From Promethearchaeota archaeon (GTDB lineage: Archaea; Asgardarchaeota; Lokiarchaeia; Sigynarchaeales; SOKP01): a stretch of DNA of 6,263 nt. Shown here piece after piece: positions 1 to 5,699 of this stretch. A program made the translations under genes and the position numbers. A model generated the notes under the pieces. The model made no database searches. It was not told where the DNA came from and worked only from the letters and a program-made list of their open reading frames with translations. Positions within the stretch are counted from its first letter, which is position 1. Each line of letters begins with the position of its first letter. The DNA is taken from NCBI GenBank assembly GCA_019894735.1, contig JAGXOB010000095.1, positions 1 through 6,263 of the forward strand. Reading direction: 5' to 3'.

Positions 1-46
1 GAGGTCTAAATACAGGATCTACCAAATTTCCAACTACTAGATTCAT
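1..46 (-). CDS. Possible 5' end of a minus-strand gene (cut by window edge)
   Basis: On the minus strand an ATG at 46-44 opens a frame that stays open to the window edge, giving about 15 residues beginning MNLVVGNLVDPVF. An in-frame stop lies just upstream (61-59), so this would be the true start. The upstream minus-strand sequence is AT-rich and has a purine stretch (AGAAGAA) about 6-12 bases before the ATG, which is a weak ribosome-binding site. The orientation would make it divergent from the gene at 227, matching the alternating layout of the window. The visible part is too short to assign a family, and a frame this short can be open by chance. Short plus-strand frames also cross the region, so the call is tentative. 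Confidence 0.25.
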   Translation of the reverse strand, partial: MNLVVGNLVDPVFRP

Positions 47-226
47 GGTTAGTTCTTCTTATACGATATTTTTTTAATTTATCTTCAATTAGATTTATTT
101 AATTTAATTGCATGTTTATATTAGAAATATTGAATTACTGAAAAAATTACCGACCAAACATCTCAATTCATATGAAAAATCGGATGGAATGGTAATATTC
201 AAAAATTACTAATATTTTTCTTAATC

Positions 227-913
227 ATGGGGAATTTTGATAAATATCTACAACCTACTGAATTTTTCGATTTTAACAAAAAGTTTGTCCGAGAGAAAGC
301 TTTTGAGATTACCGATGGTTTAGAAACTGAAAAGGAAAAAGCAAAAGTACTTTTTTATTGGGTGAGGGATCAAATTAAATATAATATGCACACATACATT
401 CCATCCATCAAAGCAAATTTTAAAGCAAGTGTAACTCTAAGACGAAAAAATGGTTTTTGCGTATCTAAATCTGTCTTGTTATCTTCTTTTGCTCGAGCTG
501 TTGGAATCCCCGCACGGATTCATTTAGTAGATTTGATAAATCACAAAATATCTCAAAAAATAATAGATTTTATGGAAACAAATGTCATGCATTATCATGG
601 GTATAGCGAACTTTACCTAAATGATAAATGGGTAAAATTAACCCCTTCATTTGACCAAGGAACTGCAAATAAAGGAGGGTTCCTTCCTATGGCTGAATTT
701 GACGGCGAGAATGATGCTGTGTTTCCTCCTTATGATAATGAAGGAAGAAAATTTGGTGAATATCTCCAAGATCGAGGAATACACGCAGATTTACCCCTTG
801 ACGATATCGAAAAAGTGTTTTATGAAAAGTATCCAAAGTTTTATAAATATATTAAAACTGGAGAGATGGAACCTGTAAAAGATAAAACATTAACCTATAA
901 AAAAATAAGTTAA
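227..913 (+). CDS. Transglutaminase-like cysteine-domain protein
   Basis: The 228-residue soluble protein has no signal peptide or membrane segment. It carries the transglutaminase/cysteine-protease core: a helix with WVRDQIKY (45-52), the nucleophile Cys78 in NGFCVSKS at the start of the core helix, then AVGIPAR (91-97), and the histidine strand MHYHGYSELYL (121-131) with His124 as likely catalytic base. In classical members an Asp follows the Trp strand as WxxxD-P. Here the matching stretch is WVKLTPSFD (135-143), so Thr139 sits at the usual Asp site and Asp143 lies four residues later. I recall a prokaryotic subfamily with a WVKATPAFN-type motif followed by FDG and YxxDRG-x-ADxP segments; FDG (158-160) and YLQDRGIHADLP (179-190) are present here. 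Members are mostly uncharacterised, and peptidase, amidase or crosslinking activity is possible. ATG 227 fits the family N-terminus. It has no clear Shine-Dalgarno site, so the mRNA may be leaderless. The stop lies 2 bp from the stop of the convergent ftr gene. Confidence 0.85.
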   Translation: MGNFDKYLQPTEFFDFNKKFVREKAFEITDGLETEKEKAKVLFYWVRDQIKYNMHTYIPSIKANFKASVTLRRKNGFCVSKSVLLSSFARAVGIPARIHLVDLINHKISQKIIDFMETNVMHYHGYSELYLNDKWVKLTPSFDQGTANKGGFLPMAEFDGENDAVFPPYDNEGRKFGEYLQDRGIHADLPLDDIEKVFYEKYPKFYKYIKTGEMEPVKDKTLTYKKIS

Positions 914-915
914 TT

Positions 916-1839
916 CTAACTAAAATAACTTTCATTTAAACTTAATTCTCGTAAATATATCCTATATTTACCTAATTTTCCTCCGTAATTCCCCGCGGAA
1001 ATTTTAAGCAAACCATTCATATCAGTTATACCTTCTATTGTTTTCTGCATAGCCAATTTTACATCCTCAAGTTGGAGCCCATTAAACACTATTTCCGGTA
1101 TTGATTTCACTCCCACAGGAACCTGAAATTCATTTGGTGATAACATATCTTTCAGCGTAGGGCAAAAGGGGTGATTTGTCGAGGGTCCTATTTCAGGATA
1201 CTTTGCATCGGGGGGAACAAGTTTTGAACCTGCTGAACATACATCAAAAGTTGTACAAACATTATCGATCTCGGCCAGGGTTTTAACTGCCTCTCTTCCA
1301 ATTTTAATACCCGATTCTACAGAGTCGCAAAATAACCATAAATTTCCTCCCATAACACCTTTAGCATAAGAGATTTCTTCTTCTATTAAGAAATCGTATC
1401 CCATCATAATTGGGACATTTATTAGTCTTCGATTAAATTTTTCAACAACCCACTCGTAACCGTCCCCGCAATGACCTACAATATTCATCATATTGAACTT
1501 AAGTTCGGTTGTTCCAGGATAATAATCAAAAACAGCCGTTGTTGGAACAACAAGAATACCTTGTCTCATTCTACGACCAAGTTGTTCGTAAAATTTTGCT
1601 GTAGCTTTCTTACCCGTTCCGGTTACCCATAATTGAACGATTGCCCCTAGTCTCCCATCAACAGTTTCTTTTTCAGAAAGCCACCGAACAATACCTCCTT
1701 CCGCGTCTCCAAAAACTGTTGAAGGAAGCGCAGTAAATGCGTTTGCAGCACGATTTAAGAATTCTGCGTCTTTCGCGGTAACCATTAATTGAACTACTAA
1801 TCCTTCAAACGCTTCACAATAAGTATCTACAATTTCCAT
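916..1839 (-). CDS. ftr: Formylmethanofuran:tetrahydromethanopterin formyltransferase
   Basis: Ftr moves the formyl group between formylmethanofuran and N5 of tetrahydromethanopterin in the cytoplasm. It is the second step of the archaeal C1 (methyl) branch used in methanogenesis, methane or alkane oxidation and the H4MPT Wood-Ljungdahl pathway. The 307 residues are close to the roughly 297 of characterised enzymes and cover the whole family. The start is MEIVDTYCEAF (1-11, compare IEDTFAEAF). PTTAVFD (99-105), CGDGYE (124-129), NVPIMMGYDFLIEE (141-154), GVMGGNLW (161-168), SAGSK (202-206), STNHPFCPTLKD (220-231) and the hallmark GNYGGKLGKYRIYLREL (283-299) follow in order. A tail of about 8 residues follows this last motif. 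The start ATG (1839-1837) matches the family N-terminus. Upstream there is only a weak GTGTGA site (1848-1843). No mch, mer, mtd or fwd/fmd gene lies nearby, so this copy stands alone. It is convergent with the transglutaminase-like gene and divergent from the gene at 1986. Confidence 0.97.
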   Translation of the reverse strand: MEIVDTYCEAFEGLVVQLMVTAKDAEFLNRAANAFTALPSTVFGDAEGGIVRWLSEKETVDGRLGAIVQLWVTGTGKKATAKFYEQLGRRMRQGILVVPTTAVFDYYPGTTELKFNMMNIVGHCGDGYEWVVEKFNRRLINVPIMMGYDFLIEEEISYAKGVMGGNLWLFCDSVESGIKIGREAVKTLAEIDNVCTTFDVCSAGSKLVPPDAKYPEIGPSTNHPFCPTLKDMLSPNEFQVPVGVKSIPEIVFNGLQLEDVKLAMQKTIEGITDMNGLLKISAGNYGGKLGKYRIYLRELSLNESYFS

Positions 1840-1906
1840 TTTTCACACTTAAAACGAATTGGTTTTTAACAACTCTTTGATATTACATGAATTATTTTGA
1901 ACAAAT

Positions 1907-1920
1907 AAAAATATAAAATT
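1907..1920. promoter_or_regulatory. Possible shared TATA region of divergent ftr and 1986 genes
   Basis: The 146-bp divergent intergenic region (1840-1985) holds one good TATA-like stretch, AAAATATAAAATT, which reads as AATTTTATATTTT on the other strand. With archaeal spacing of about 25 bp it would place transcription starts near 1940 (plus) and 1888 (minus), giving leaders of roughly 45-50 bases for both genes. A second TATA-like sequence (TTATATAG, 1966-1973) is too close to the ATG at 1986 to serve that start. The region is so AT-rich that this assignment is uncertain. Confidence 0.35.
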
Positions 1921-1926
1921 AAAAGT

Positions 1927-1947
1927 TTATTAACTAGTAATTAATAA
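1927..1947. repeat. Imperfect 21-bp palindrome between divergent genes
   Basis: TTATTAACTA and TAATTAATAA flank a central G at 1937. Nine of ten base pairs match; only C1934/A1940 does not. It sits just downstream of the proposed TATA region for the plus gene, near its predicted transcription start, where an archaeal repressor could bind. Such palindromes arise easily in AT-rich DNA, so an operator role is only a possibility. Confidence 0.3.
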
Positions 1948-1985
1948 CAATTTTAATCTGTAAAATTATATAGAGAATCAATATT

Positions 1986-2909
1986 ATGCCAGTTGGAATA
2001 TATCTTTACGAAATTGACGAATCATTTGGACCAAATGTGTTAGCTGAATACTATTTGGTTCAAGAGAATAAAATTAATAAGGAGATTTTAAAGGATTTTG
2101 AAGAAAAACATGTTCAAAAAGAATTTTCTAATACAATCTTTTGGAATGAAGATTTAAGGTATTATTCGTCAAAAATAAATGCAGAATCTATTGATCGAGA
2201 TAAATTGTTTTTAGGTTTTGTATTAAAACAAGACGAAGACTTAGTTTCTTTGACAAGTATTCTTGATAACATCGCAACCAAAGTTATTAAAGAGTTCTCA
2301 AAAGACGATGTAAAATTAGAAGAGTTATTGAGGAGTGAATTTGATTCCATCTTCACTTTAATGGAAAAGCTAAAGGAACCAGCTATGGTTAAAGAAACTA
2401 TCAACGATAAAACTAAAAAAATGCTGGATGATGGTAAATTACATGAAGCGAGAGAATTAATTGATTTAGGAGAAGAAATTCCTGAGAAATTATCCGAGGA
2501 GATTAAGCTTGCTGAACAGCTATTAAAAGACAACTTTTATAAAAAAGCCAAAAAAAGTTTTCTAAAAGCTGCTGAGTTAGCAGAAATTATTCAAGAAGTA
2601 GATATCGTCTCTTTTTTAACAAGTAAAGCTGAACAAGTCAGTAAATTTCCAGACTTGGTCAAAGAACGGGAGACTATTCTTAAAGAAATGGAAAATAAAG
2701 TTGAGGAATTGCAAAATAACAAACTCCATTTATATCACGAATTAATAAGACCATTGGATACTCTAATTAATATTTCCAACTCATTTGAAGAACATGAGAC
2801 AACAAAAACTTTAACTGAATTCCTTAAATTTAGTAAAAGAGCTGACGAACTAGCTAAAGAATTGTTTAATTTAGATAAAAAAATAAAAGAATTTCTACAA
2901 GAACTTTAA
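1986..2909 (+). CDS. Longin/roadblock-like N-domain fused to helical-repeat region; function unknown
   Basis: I do not recognise a named family for this 307-residue soluble protein. Residues 1-105 alternate as expected for a longin/roadblock-type fold. A first strand and turn, VGIYLYEIDESFGPNVLAEYY (3-23), has the G-P turn often seen in such domains. A helix (30-45), strands around DLRYYSSKI (56-64) and KLFLGFVLKQ (73-82), and a long helix (85-104) follow. Residues 110-307 are almost wholly helical and charged. They include TPR-like pieces, LDDGKLHEARELIDLGEEIP (147-166) and LLKDNFYKKAKKSFLKAAELAE (179-200), and a probable coiled coil at 224-247 before a final helical bundle. Longin and roadblock domains bind or regulate small GTPases in eukaryotes, and relatives are abundant in Asgard archaea. 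The helical part may be a scaffold. The start ATG lacks a strong Shine-Dalgarno site. The gene converges on the ATPase gene with 37 bp between stops. The longin assignment is inferred from pattern only. Confidence 0.8.
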   Translation: MPVGIYLYEIDESFGPNVLAEYYLVQENKINKEILKDFEEKHVQKEFSNTIFWNEDLRYYSSKINAESIDRDKLFLGFVLKQDEDLVSLTSILDNIATKVIKEFSKDDVKLEELLRSEFDSIFTLMEKLKEPAMVKETINDKTKKMLDDGKLHEARELIDLGEEIPEKLSEEIKLAEQLLKDNFYKKAKKSFLKAAELAEIIQEVDIVSFLTSKAEQVSKFPDLVKERETILKEMENKVEELQNNKLHLYHELIRPLDTLINISNSFEEHETTKTLTEFLKFSKRADELAKELFNLDKKIKEFLQEL

Positions 2910-2921
2910 GTGTTTAAGTTT

Positions 2922-2927
2922 AAAAAA
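2922..2927 (-). terminator. U-tract terminator for the minus-strand ATPase gene
   Basis: Just past the ATPase stop codon the minus strand reads CTTTTAATTTTTT, with a run of six T. Archaeal termination commonly needs only a U-tract and no hairpin. The position in the 37-bp convergent gap supports the call. Confidence 0.4.
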
Positions 2928-2941
2928 TTAAAAGAAGTTAA

Positions 2942-2948
2942 TTTTTTT
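2942..2948 (+). terminator. U-tract terminator for the longin-like gene
   Basis: A run of seven T lies about 33 bp after the stop at 2909 and overlaps the stop codon of the opposing ATPase gene. There is no stable GC-rich hairpin, as expected for an archaeal U-tract terminator. Confidence 0.4.
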
Positions 2949-4767
2949 ATTCTTCAGTATCCTCTGAAGGTTCCTCAACTGGAGGTGGAACATAATCTCC
3001 AATATCTGGAAAAATAATTCTAGCTATCTCCCAACCCTCTTTTGATGGATAAGTTAATGCGTTGGCTATCAAATTTTCGCCGGTTTCGTTGGATAACTCC
3101 ACTTTGTGAATTTCGGTATTATTTTGTAAAATAGATTCAAATTTCGCTCCACTACTGCCAACTGGTACTATTAAAATTGCTAAATCAATTGCCTTTTCAT
3201 CAATGGCGTCCTTTAACCTTTTTGCAGCGTAGTACCCTGCTACACCAGCGCTTCTATCGAAAGTCTTAATCGATGGAATCTCCATACCCCATTTTTTACC
3301 TTCAAACTCGATGAGTGCCGCTAACGTCTGGCTTCTCTTTCCCATCATGAATTTATATTCTATTTGAGTATTGAAATCCTTTTTCTTTTCTTCTCCCACT
3401 TTTATAATACTTTTTAAAGTTGCTCCCGCTACTGAAGCTGGGTTCACATCTATAATGTATTCTTCTTCAGCTAAAATTTCTTCAATTGTTTTTTTAATGA
3501 CTTCTCTTGGTTTCGAGAAATCAATTGCTTCTTCGTCTATATCCTTTCTAGGCGGTTTTGTGGTTGCTACGATATTTGCACTTGCTTCTAATAATTCTTC
3601 TACGCTCATTTCCTCTGTAACAACTTTATCAATGAATCTTCTACAAAGTTTAATAGAATTTCTTGGATTACCTTGAGTTTTTTCGTAGATTATCTCAATT
3701 AACTTTTCGTTTAAGGGAAATAACGGATATAATGGAGGATTTAAGTTGTTGTCTTCCCAAAAAGCTTCCATGGACTTGCTAAAAAAGATTTTTAAGTCAT
3801 TTAAACTGAAAGGTTTTAATTCTTCTTCAGGTTCCATCCTTGACCTTAATGGCGCATCTGCGATTTCTAAAATCCGTGGCCAAATTTCTTTCAAAACTGC
3901 CGTTATAATTACTATACCTTTGACTTCGTTATATAACCTTTTCAATATTTCAAGGAACTTTCTTTCTGCGACTTCACCGAGCATTCTATATGGAGATTCT
4001 AACTCATCAAAATAAAGTATCAATACGCGATCTAAGTTTTCAGTTATGATCTTAATCATTGCTAAGCAAACATCGTCTTCCTCGACTACAGAGTTAATTC
4101 CAAGATCACTTAGTTCTTCAGGTTCAAGATCTTCGCCTAATAACCATCTTTCGGCTAAATTTTTTTTACTTTTGTCTAATTGGTAAGTAACCAACGCTTT
4201 TACGCAGTCAGCGAAAACTCCTGGAAATTCCCTTATACCCTTCTGAATTACTTCTTCAATTTTAGGTTTTTGAAACAAACCACCCTTCTTTCCACCCCAT
4301 TTTTCTCTTACTAATCTTTCTGAAACAATATCGAGGATTTCTGGACCCACATCTTCTATTATACATGTATAGACGTGTAACAATACTCTAATAGACGCAG
4401 GGGGGCTAGGGATATAAATAATTGTCCAATCTGTAGGTTCTAATTGACTAGTATCTACCTCTTCTGCTTCGGCGTTATCTTCCAATTTCTTTCTATTTTC
4501 TCGTTCCTTATCTTTAAACGAATGATAGGCGTGAGTCTTTCCTGTTCCGGCTGATCCTAGGATGGGTATCAATCGAGCCGATCTATCTCTATAAGTTTGA
4601 CGTACTAATTTATATACTTCTCTGTCTATATAACTTCTTGGCCGCGAAATATCAATTTTATCCGGTATATCCCCTCTACTCACGAAATTGGAAAAAGGTA
4701 GGATTGGTGCTTCGCGCAAAACATCAAGATACATTTCCTTATCATCGTCAGAAAGCTCTGAATACAT
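2947..4767 (-). CDS. ORC/Cdc6-like P-loop ATPase with nuclease-like C-terminal domain; function unknown
   Basis: The 606-residue protein has no signal peptide or membrane segment. Residues about 40-400 form an AAA+/STAND-type ATPase with Walker A GSAGTGKT (71-78) and Walker B RVLILYFDELE (247-257; Asp254, Glu255). A sensor-1-like strand, GIVIITAVLKEIW (284-296), and a sensor-2/GNPR motif, TQGNPRNSIKLCRRF (364-378), follow, as in Orc1/Cdc6 and AAA_16 proteins. A charged insertion lies at 86-113. Residues 400-440 are a linker. Residues 440-585 look like an alpha/beta domain: IEYKF (469-473), a hairpin ALIEFEGKKWGMEI (484-497), a helix (511-526), strand DLAILIVP (528-535) and a last strand IHKVEL (553-558). 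The order resembles a PD-(D/E)xK nuclease, but the expected ExK lysine position reads Glu496-Ile-Pro498, so catalysis is doubtful. The tail (592-606) is proline- and glutamate-rich. GAGGAG 6 bases before the ATG supports the start. It could be a DNA-bound switch or a defence or segregation ATPase. I cannot assign a family. Confidence 0.85.
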   Translation of the reverse strand: MYSELSDDDKEMYLDVLREAPILPFSNFVSRGDIPDKIDISRPRSYIDREVYKLVRQTYRDRSARLIPILGSAGTGKTHAYHSFKDKERENRKKLEDNAEAEEVDTSQLEPTDWTIIYIPSPPASIRVLLHVYTCIIEDVGPEILDIVSERLVREKWGGKKGGLFQKPKIEEVIQKGIREFPGVFADCVKALVTYQLDKSKKNLAERWLLGEDLEPEELSDLGINSVVEEDDVCLAMIKIITENLDRVLILYFDELESPYRMLGEVAERKFLEILKRLYNEVKGIVIITAVLKEIWPRILEIADAPLRSRMEPEEELKPFSLNDLKIFFSKSMEAFWEDNNLNPPLYPLFPLNEKLIEIIYEKTQGNPRNSIKLCRRFIDKVVTEEMSVEELLEASANIVATTKPPRKDIDEEAIDFSKPREVIKKTIEEILAEEEYIIDVNPASVAGATLKSIIKVGEEKKKDFNTQIEYKFMMGKRSQTLAALIEFEGKKWGMEIPSIKTFDRSAGVAGYYAAKRLKDAIDEKAIDLAILIVPVGSSGAKFESILQNNTEIHKVELSNETGENLIANALTYPSKEGWEIARIIFPDIGDYVPPPVEEPSEDTEE

Positions 4768-4773
4768 ATAAAT

Positions 4774-4779
4774 CTCCTC
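4774..4779 (-). promoter_or_regulatory. Shine-Dalgarno site of the ATPase gene
   Basis: The minus strand reads GAGGAG, then ATTTAT, then ATG at 4767. This strong site fixes the start of the 606-residue ATPase. Confidence 0.75.
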
Positions 4780-4806
4780 TACTTTATCGTTTTTAATTAG
4801 TTTTGA

Positions 4807-4817
4807 TTTTATATAAC
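4807..4817 (-). promoter_or_regulatory. TATA box of the ATPase gene
   Basis: The minus strand reads GTTATATAAAA, close to the archaeal TATA consensus, preceded by a purine-rich AAAAAGA that could act as the TFB recognition element. Typical spacing puts the transcription start near 4786, giving a leader of about 19 bases that just contains the Shine-Dalgarno site. Confidence 0.55.
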
Positions 4818-4902
4818 AATCTTTTTAGTTGGAATAAGTTTATTAAACTAAACAATTTTTTCTAGAATAAAAGCTATTATATATCTAGCTTTAGTATACA
4901 TA

Positions 4903-4920
4903 TTTAAATTTATATTTAAA
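4903..4920. repeat. Perfect inverted repeat over the hsp20 TATA region
   Basis: TTTAAAT and ATTTAAA are perfect 7-bp arms around a TTAT spacer, overlapping the likely TATA box of the heat-shock gene. A heat-responsive repressor could act here by blocking TBP, as Phr or HSR1 do in other archaea, but the sequence is not one of their known operators. Chance is possible in such AT-rich DNA. Confidence 0.35.
4909..4917 (+). promoter_or_regulatory. Probable TATA box of the hsp20 gene
   Basis: TTTATATTT lies about 57 bases before the ATG at 4970. A transcription start some 26 bp downstream (near 4938) would leave a leader of about 30 bases that includes the Shine-Dalgarno site. Several other AT-rich stretches nearby could serve, so the exact box is uncertain. 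Confidence 0.4.
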
Positions 4921-4956
4921 AATTTAATTGTAATTAATATCTACATATATTTTACA

Positions 4957-4966
4957 AGGATGTGAT
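4957..4966 (+). promoter_or_regulatory. Shine-Dalgarno site of hsp20, near-perfect archaeal consensus
   Basis: AGGATGTGAT matches AGGAGGTGAT, the complement of the archaeal 16S rRNA 3' end, at 9 of 10 positions and ends 3 bases before the ATG at 4970. It fixes the start, which places the acidic repeat tract inside the protein. The ATG inside the site (4960) runs straight into TGA and is not a gene. Confidence 0.7.
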
Positions 4967-4969
4967 AAG

Positions 4970-5653
4970 ATGTCGGGAAAAGACGATTATGATGAGGAAG
5001 ATGAGGAAGATGAGGAAGATGAGGAAGTTGAGGAAAATGAATATAATGATTTTTTAAACATGTTCAAGGGTTTAGGAGATCCTAGCAAAATATTTGAGAA
5101 TTTTGACCCCGCTAAATTATTTAATACAAAAGAATTTCAAAAGGCGTTCCAAGAAATTTTCAAACAACTTTCGAAAAATTTACCGAAAGAATTTCAGGGC
5201 CTCTCACCTGAGGATATGGCTAGAGAATTTATGAAAAACAAATCCAAATTTGGAATTAAGGGACCAATTATGTATGGATTTAATATGGGTTTCGGTCCAG
5301 ACGGTAAACCTATCATGAATTCATTCGGCAACCTCGAAAAGGAACCAATATCCGGCGAAAGAAAAGTAAGAAAGACCAGAGAACCGCTTGTAGAAGTGAA
5401 CGAAGAAGAAGATCAAATTATCCTTATTGCTGAAATGCCAGGAGTCAATAAAGAAGATATTGAATTGAACGCCACGAATAGATCCATTACGATTTCTACT
5501 GAAAAATTAGTTTCTGGGAGGAATTACTTCAAGGAAATTGAATTACCCGCAGCAATAAACTCTGATTATGCAAAGGCTCGCTATCAAAACGGAATCCTAG
5601 AGGTTAAGTTAAAAAAGTTAAAGGAAAAAGGAAAATCTATTGATATAGAATAA
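4970..5653 (+). CDS. hsp20: Small heat-shock protein, Hsp20/alpha-crystallin family
   Basis: This is an ATP-independent cytoplasmic holdase that forms oligomers and binds unfolding proteins. The alpha-crystallin domain spans about residues 137-217: EPLVEVNEEEDQIILIAEMPGV (138-159), the strand pair ending SITISTEKL (172-180), FKEIELPAAI (187-196), and the family signature ARYQNGILEVKLKK (203-216; usual form A-x-x-x-NG-x-L). The C-terminal I-x-I anchor is IDI (224-226), which docks neighbouring dimers. Before the domain, MYGFNMGFGPDGKP (101-114) and SFGNL (118-122) match the linker seen in many archaeal Hsp20 proteins. The N-terminal part is about 136 residues, longer than the usual few dozen. 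It opens with an acidic tract, DDYDEEDEEDEEDEEVEENE (5-24), then an amphipathic region rich in Phe and Lys (28-95), a likely substrate-binding arm. A tandem TAATAA ends the gene. It is divergent from the ATPase gene and has its own promoter. Confidence 0.95.
   Translation: MSGKDDYDEEDEEDEEDEEVEENEYNDFLNMFKGLGDPSKIFENFDPAKLFNTKEFQKAFQEIFKQLSKNLPKEFQGLSPEDMAREFMKNKSKFGIKGPIMYGFNMGFGPDGKPIMNSFGNLEKEPISGERKVRKTREPLVEVNEEEDQIILIAEMPGVNKEDIELNATNRSITISTEKLVSGRNYFKEIELPAAINSDYAKARYQNGILEVKLKKLKEKGKSIDIE
4991..5035 (+). repeat. 9-bp tandem repeat encoding Asp-Glu-Glu
   Basis: Four perfect copies of GATGAGGAA (4991-5026) are followed by one copy with two substitutions in its first codon, GTTGAGGAA (5027-5035). 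Each unit is a multiple of three, so a gain or loss of copies changes only the length of the acidic tract near the Hsp20 N-terminus and keeps the frame. Confidence 0.9.
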
Positions 5654-5676
5654 TAAGTAGGAATTTTTATTCTCGA

Positions 5677-5699
5677 TTTTTTTAATAGCTCGCTTTTTT
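5677..5699 (+). terminator. U-tract terminator of hsp20
   Basis: Runs of seven T (5677-5683) and six T (5694-5699) follow the hsp20 stop in the 46-bp convergent gap. No hairpin is evident. Repeated U-tracts are the usual archaeal termination signal. Confidence 0.5.

Noticed and set aside
47..226. Possible small RNA or other gene in the left intergenic stretch
   Set aside because: Only AT-rich sequence with short frames broken by stops; no tRNA-like fold, repeat family or GC-rich hairpin is visible.
651..878. A 75-codon open frame on the plus strand inside the transglutaminase-like gene
   Set aside because: It lies wholly inside a well-supported gene in another frame, has no ribosome-binding site and no recognisable motif.
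1966..1973. TTATATAG as the TATA box for the gene at 1986
   Set aside because: Archaeal spacing would put the transcription start inside the coding sequence.
2162..2533. A 123-codon minus-strand frame opposite the longin-like gene
   Set aside because: Its Ser/Leu/Asn-rich composition is what the antisense of a Lys/Glu-rich gene gives; there is no start signal or domain.
3371..3676. A 101-codon plus-strand frame opposite the ATPase gene that looks hydrophobic
   Set aside because: It is antisense to a clear ATPase; hydrophobicity comes from complementing Lys/Glu codons, and there is no Shine-Dalgarno site.
3746..4015. An 89-codon plus-strand frame opposite the Walker B region of the ATPase
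   Set aside because: It is an antisense shadow of a conserved coding region with no family resemblance.
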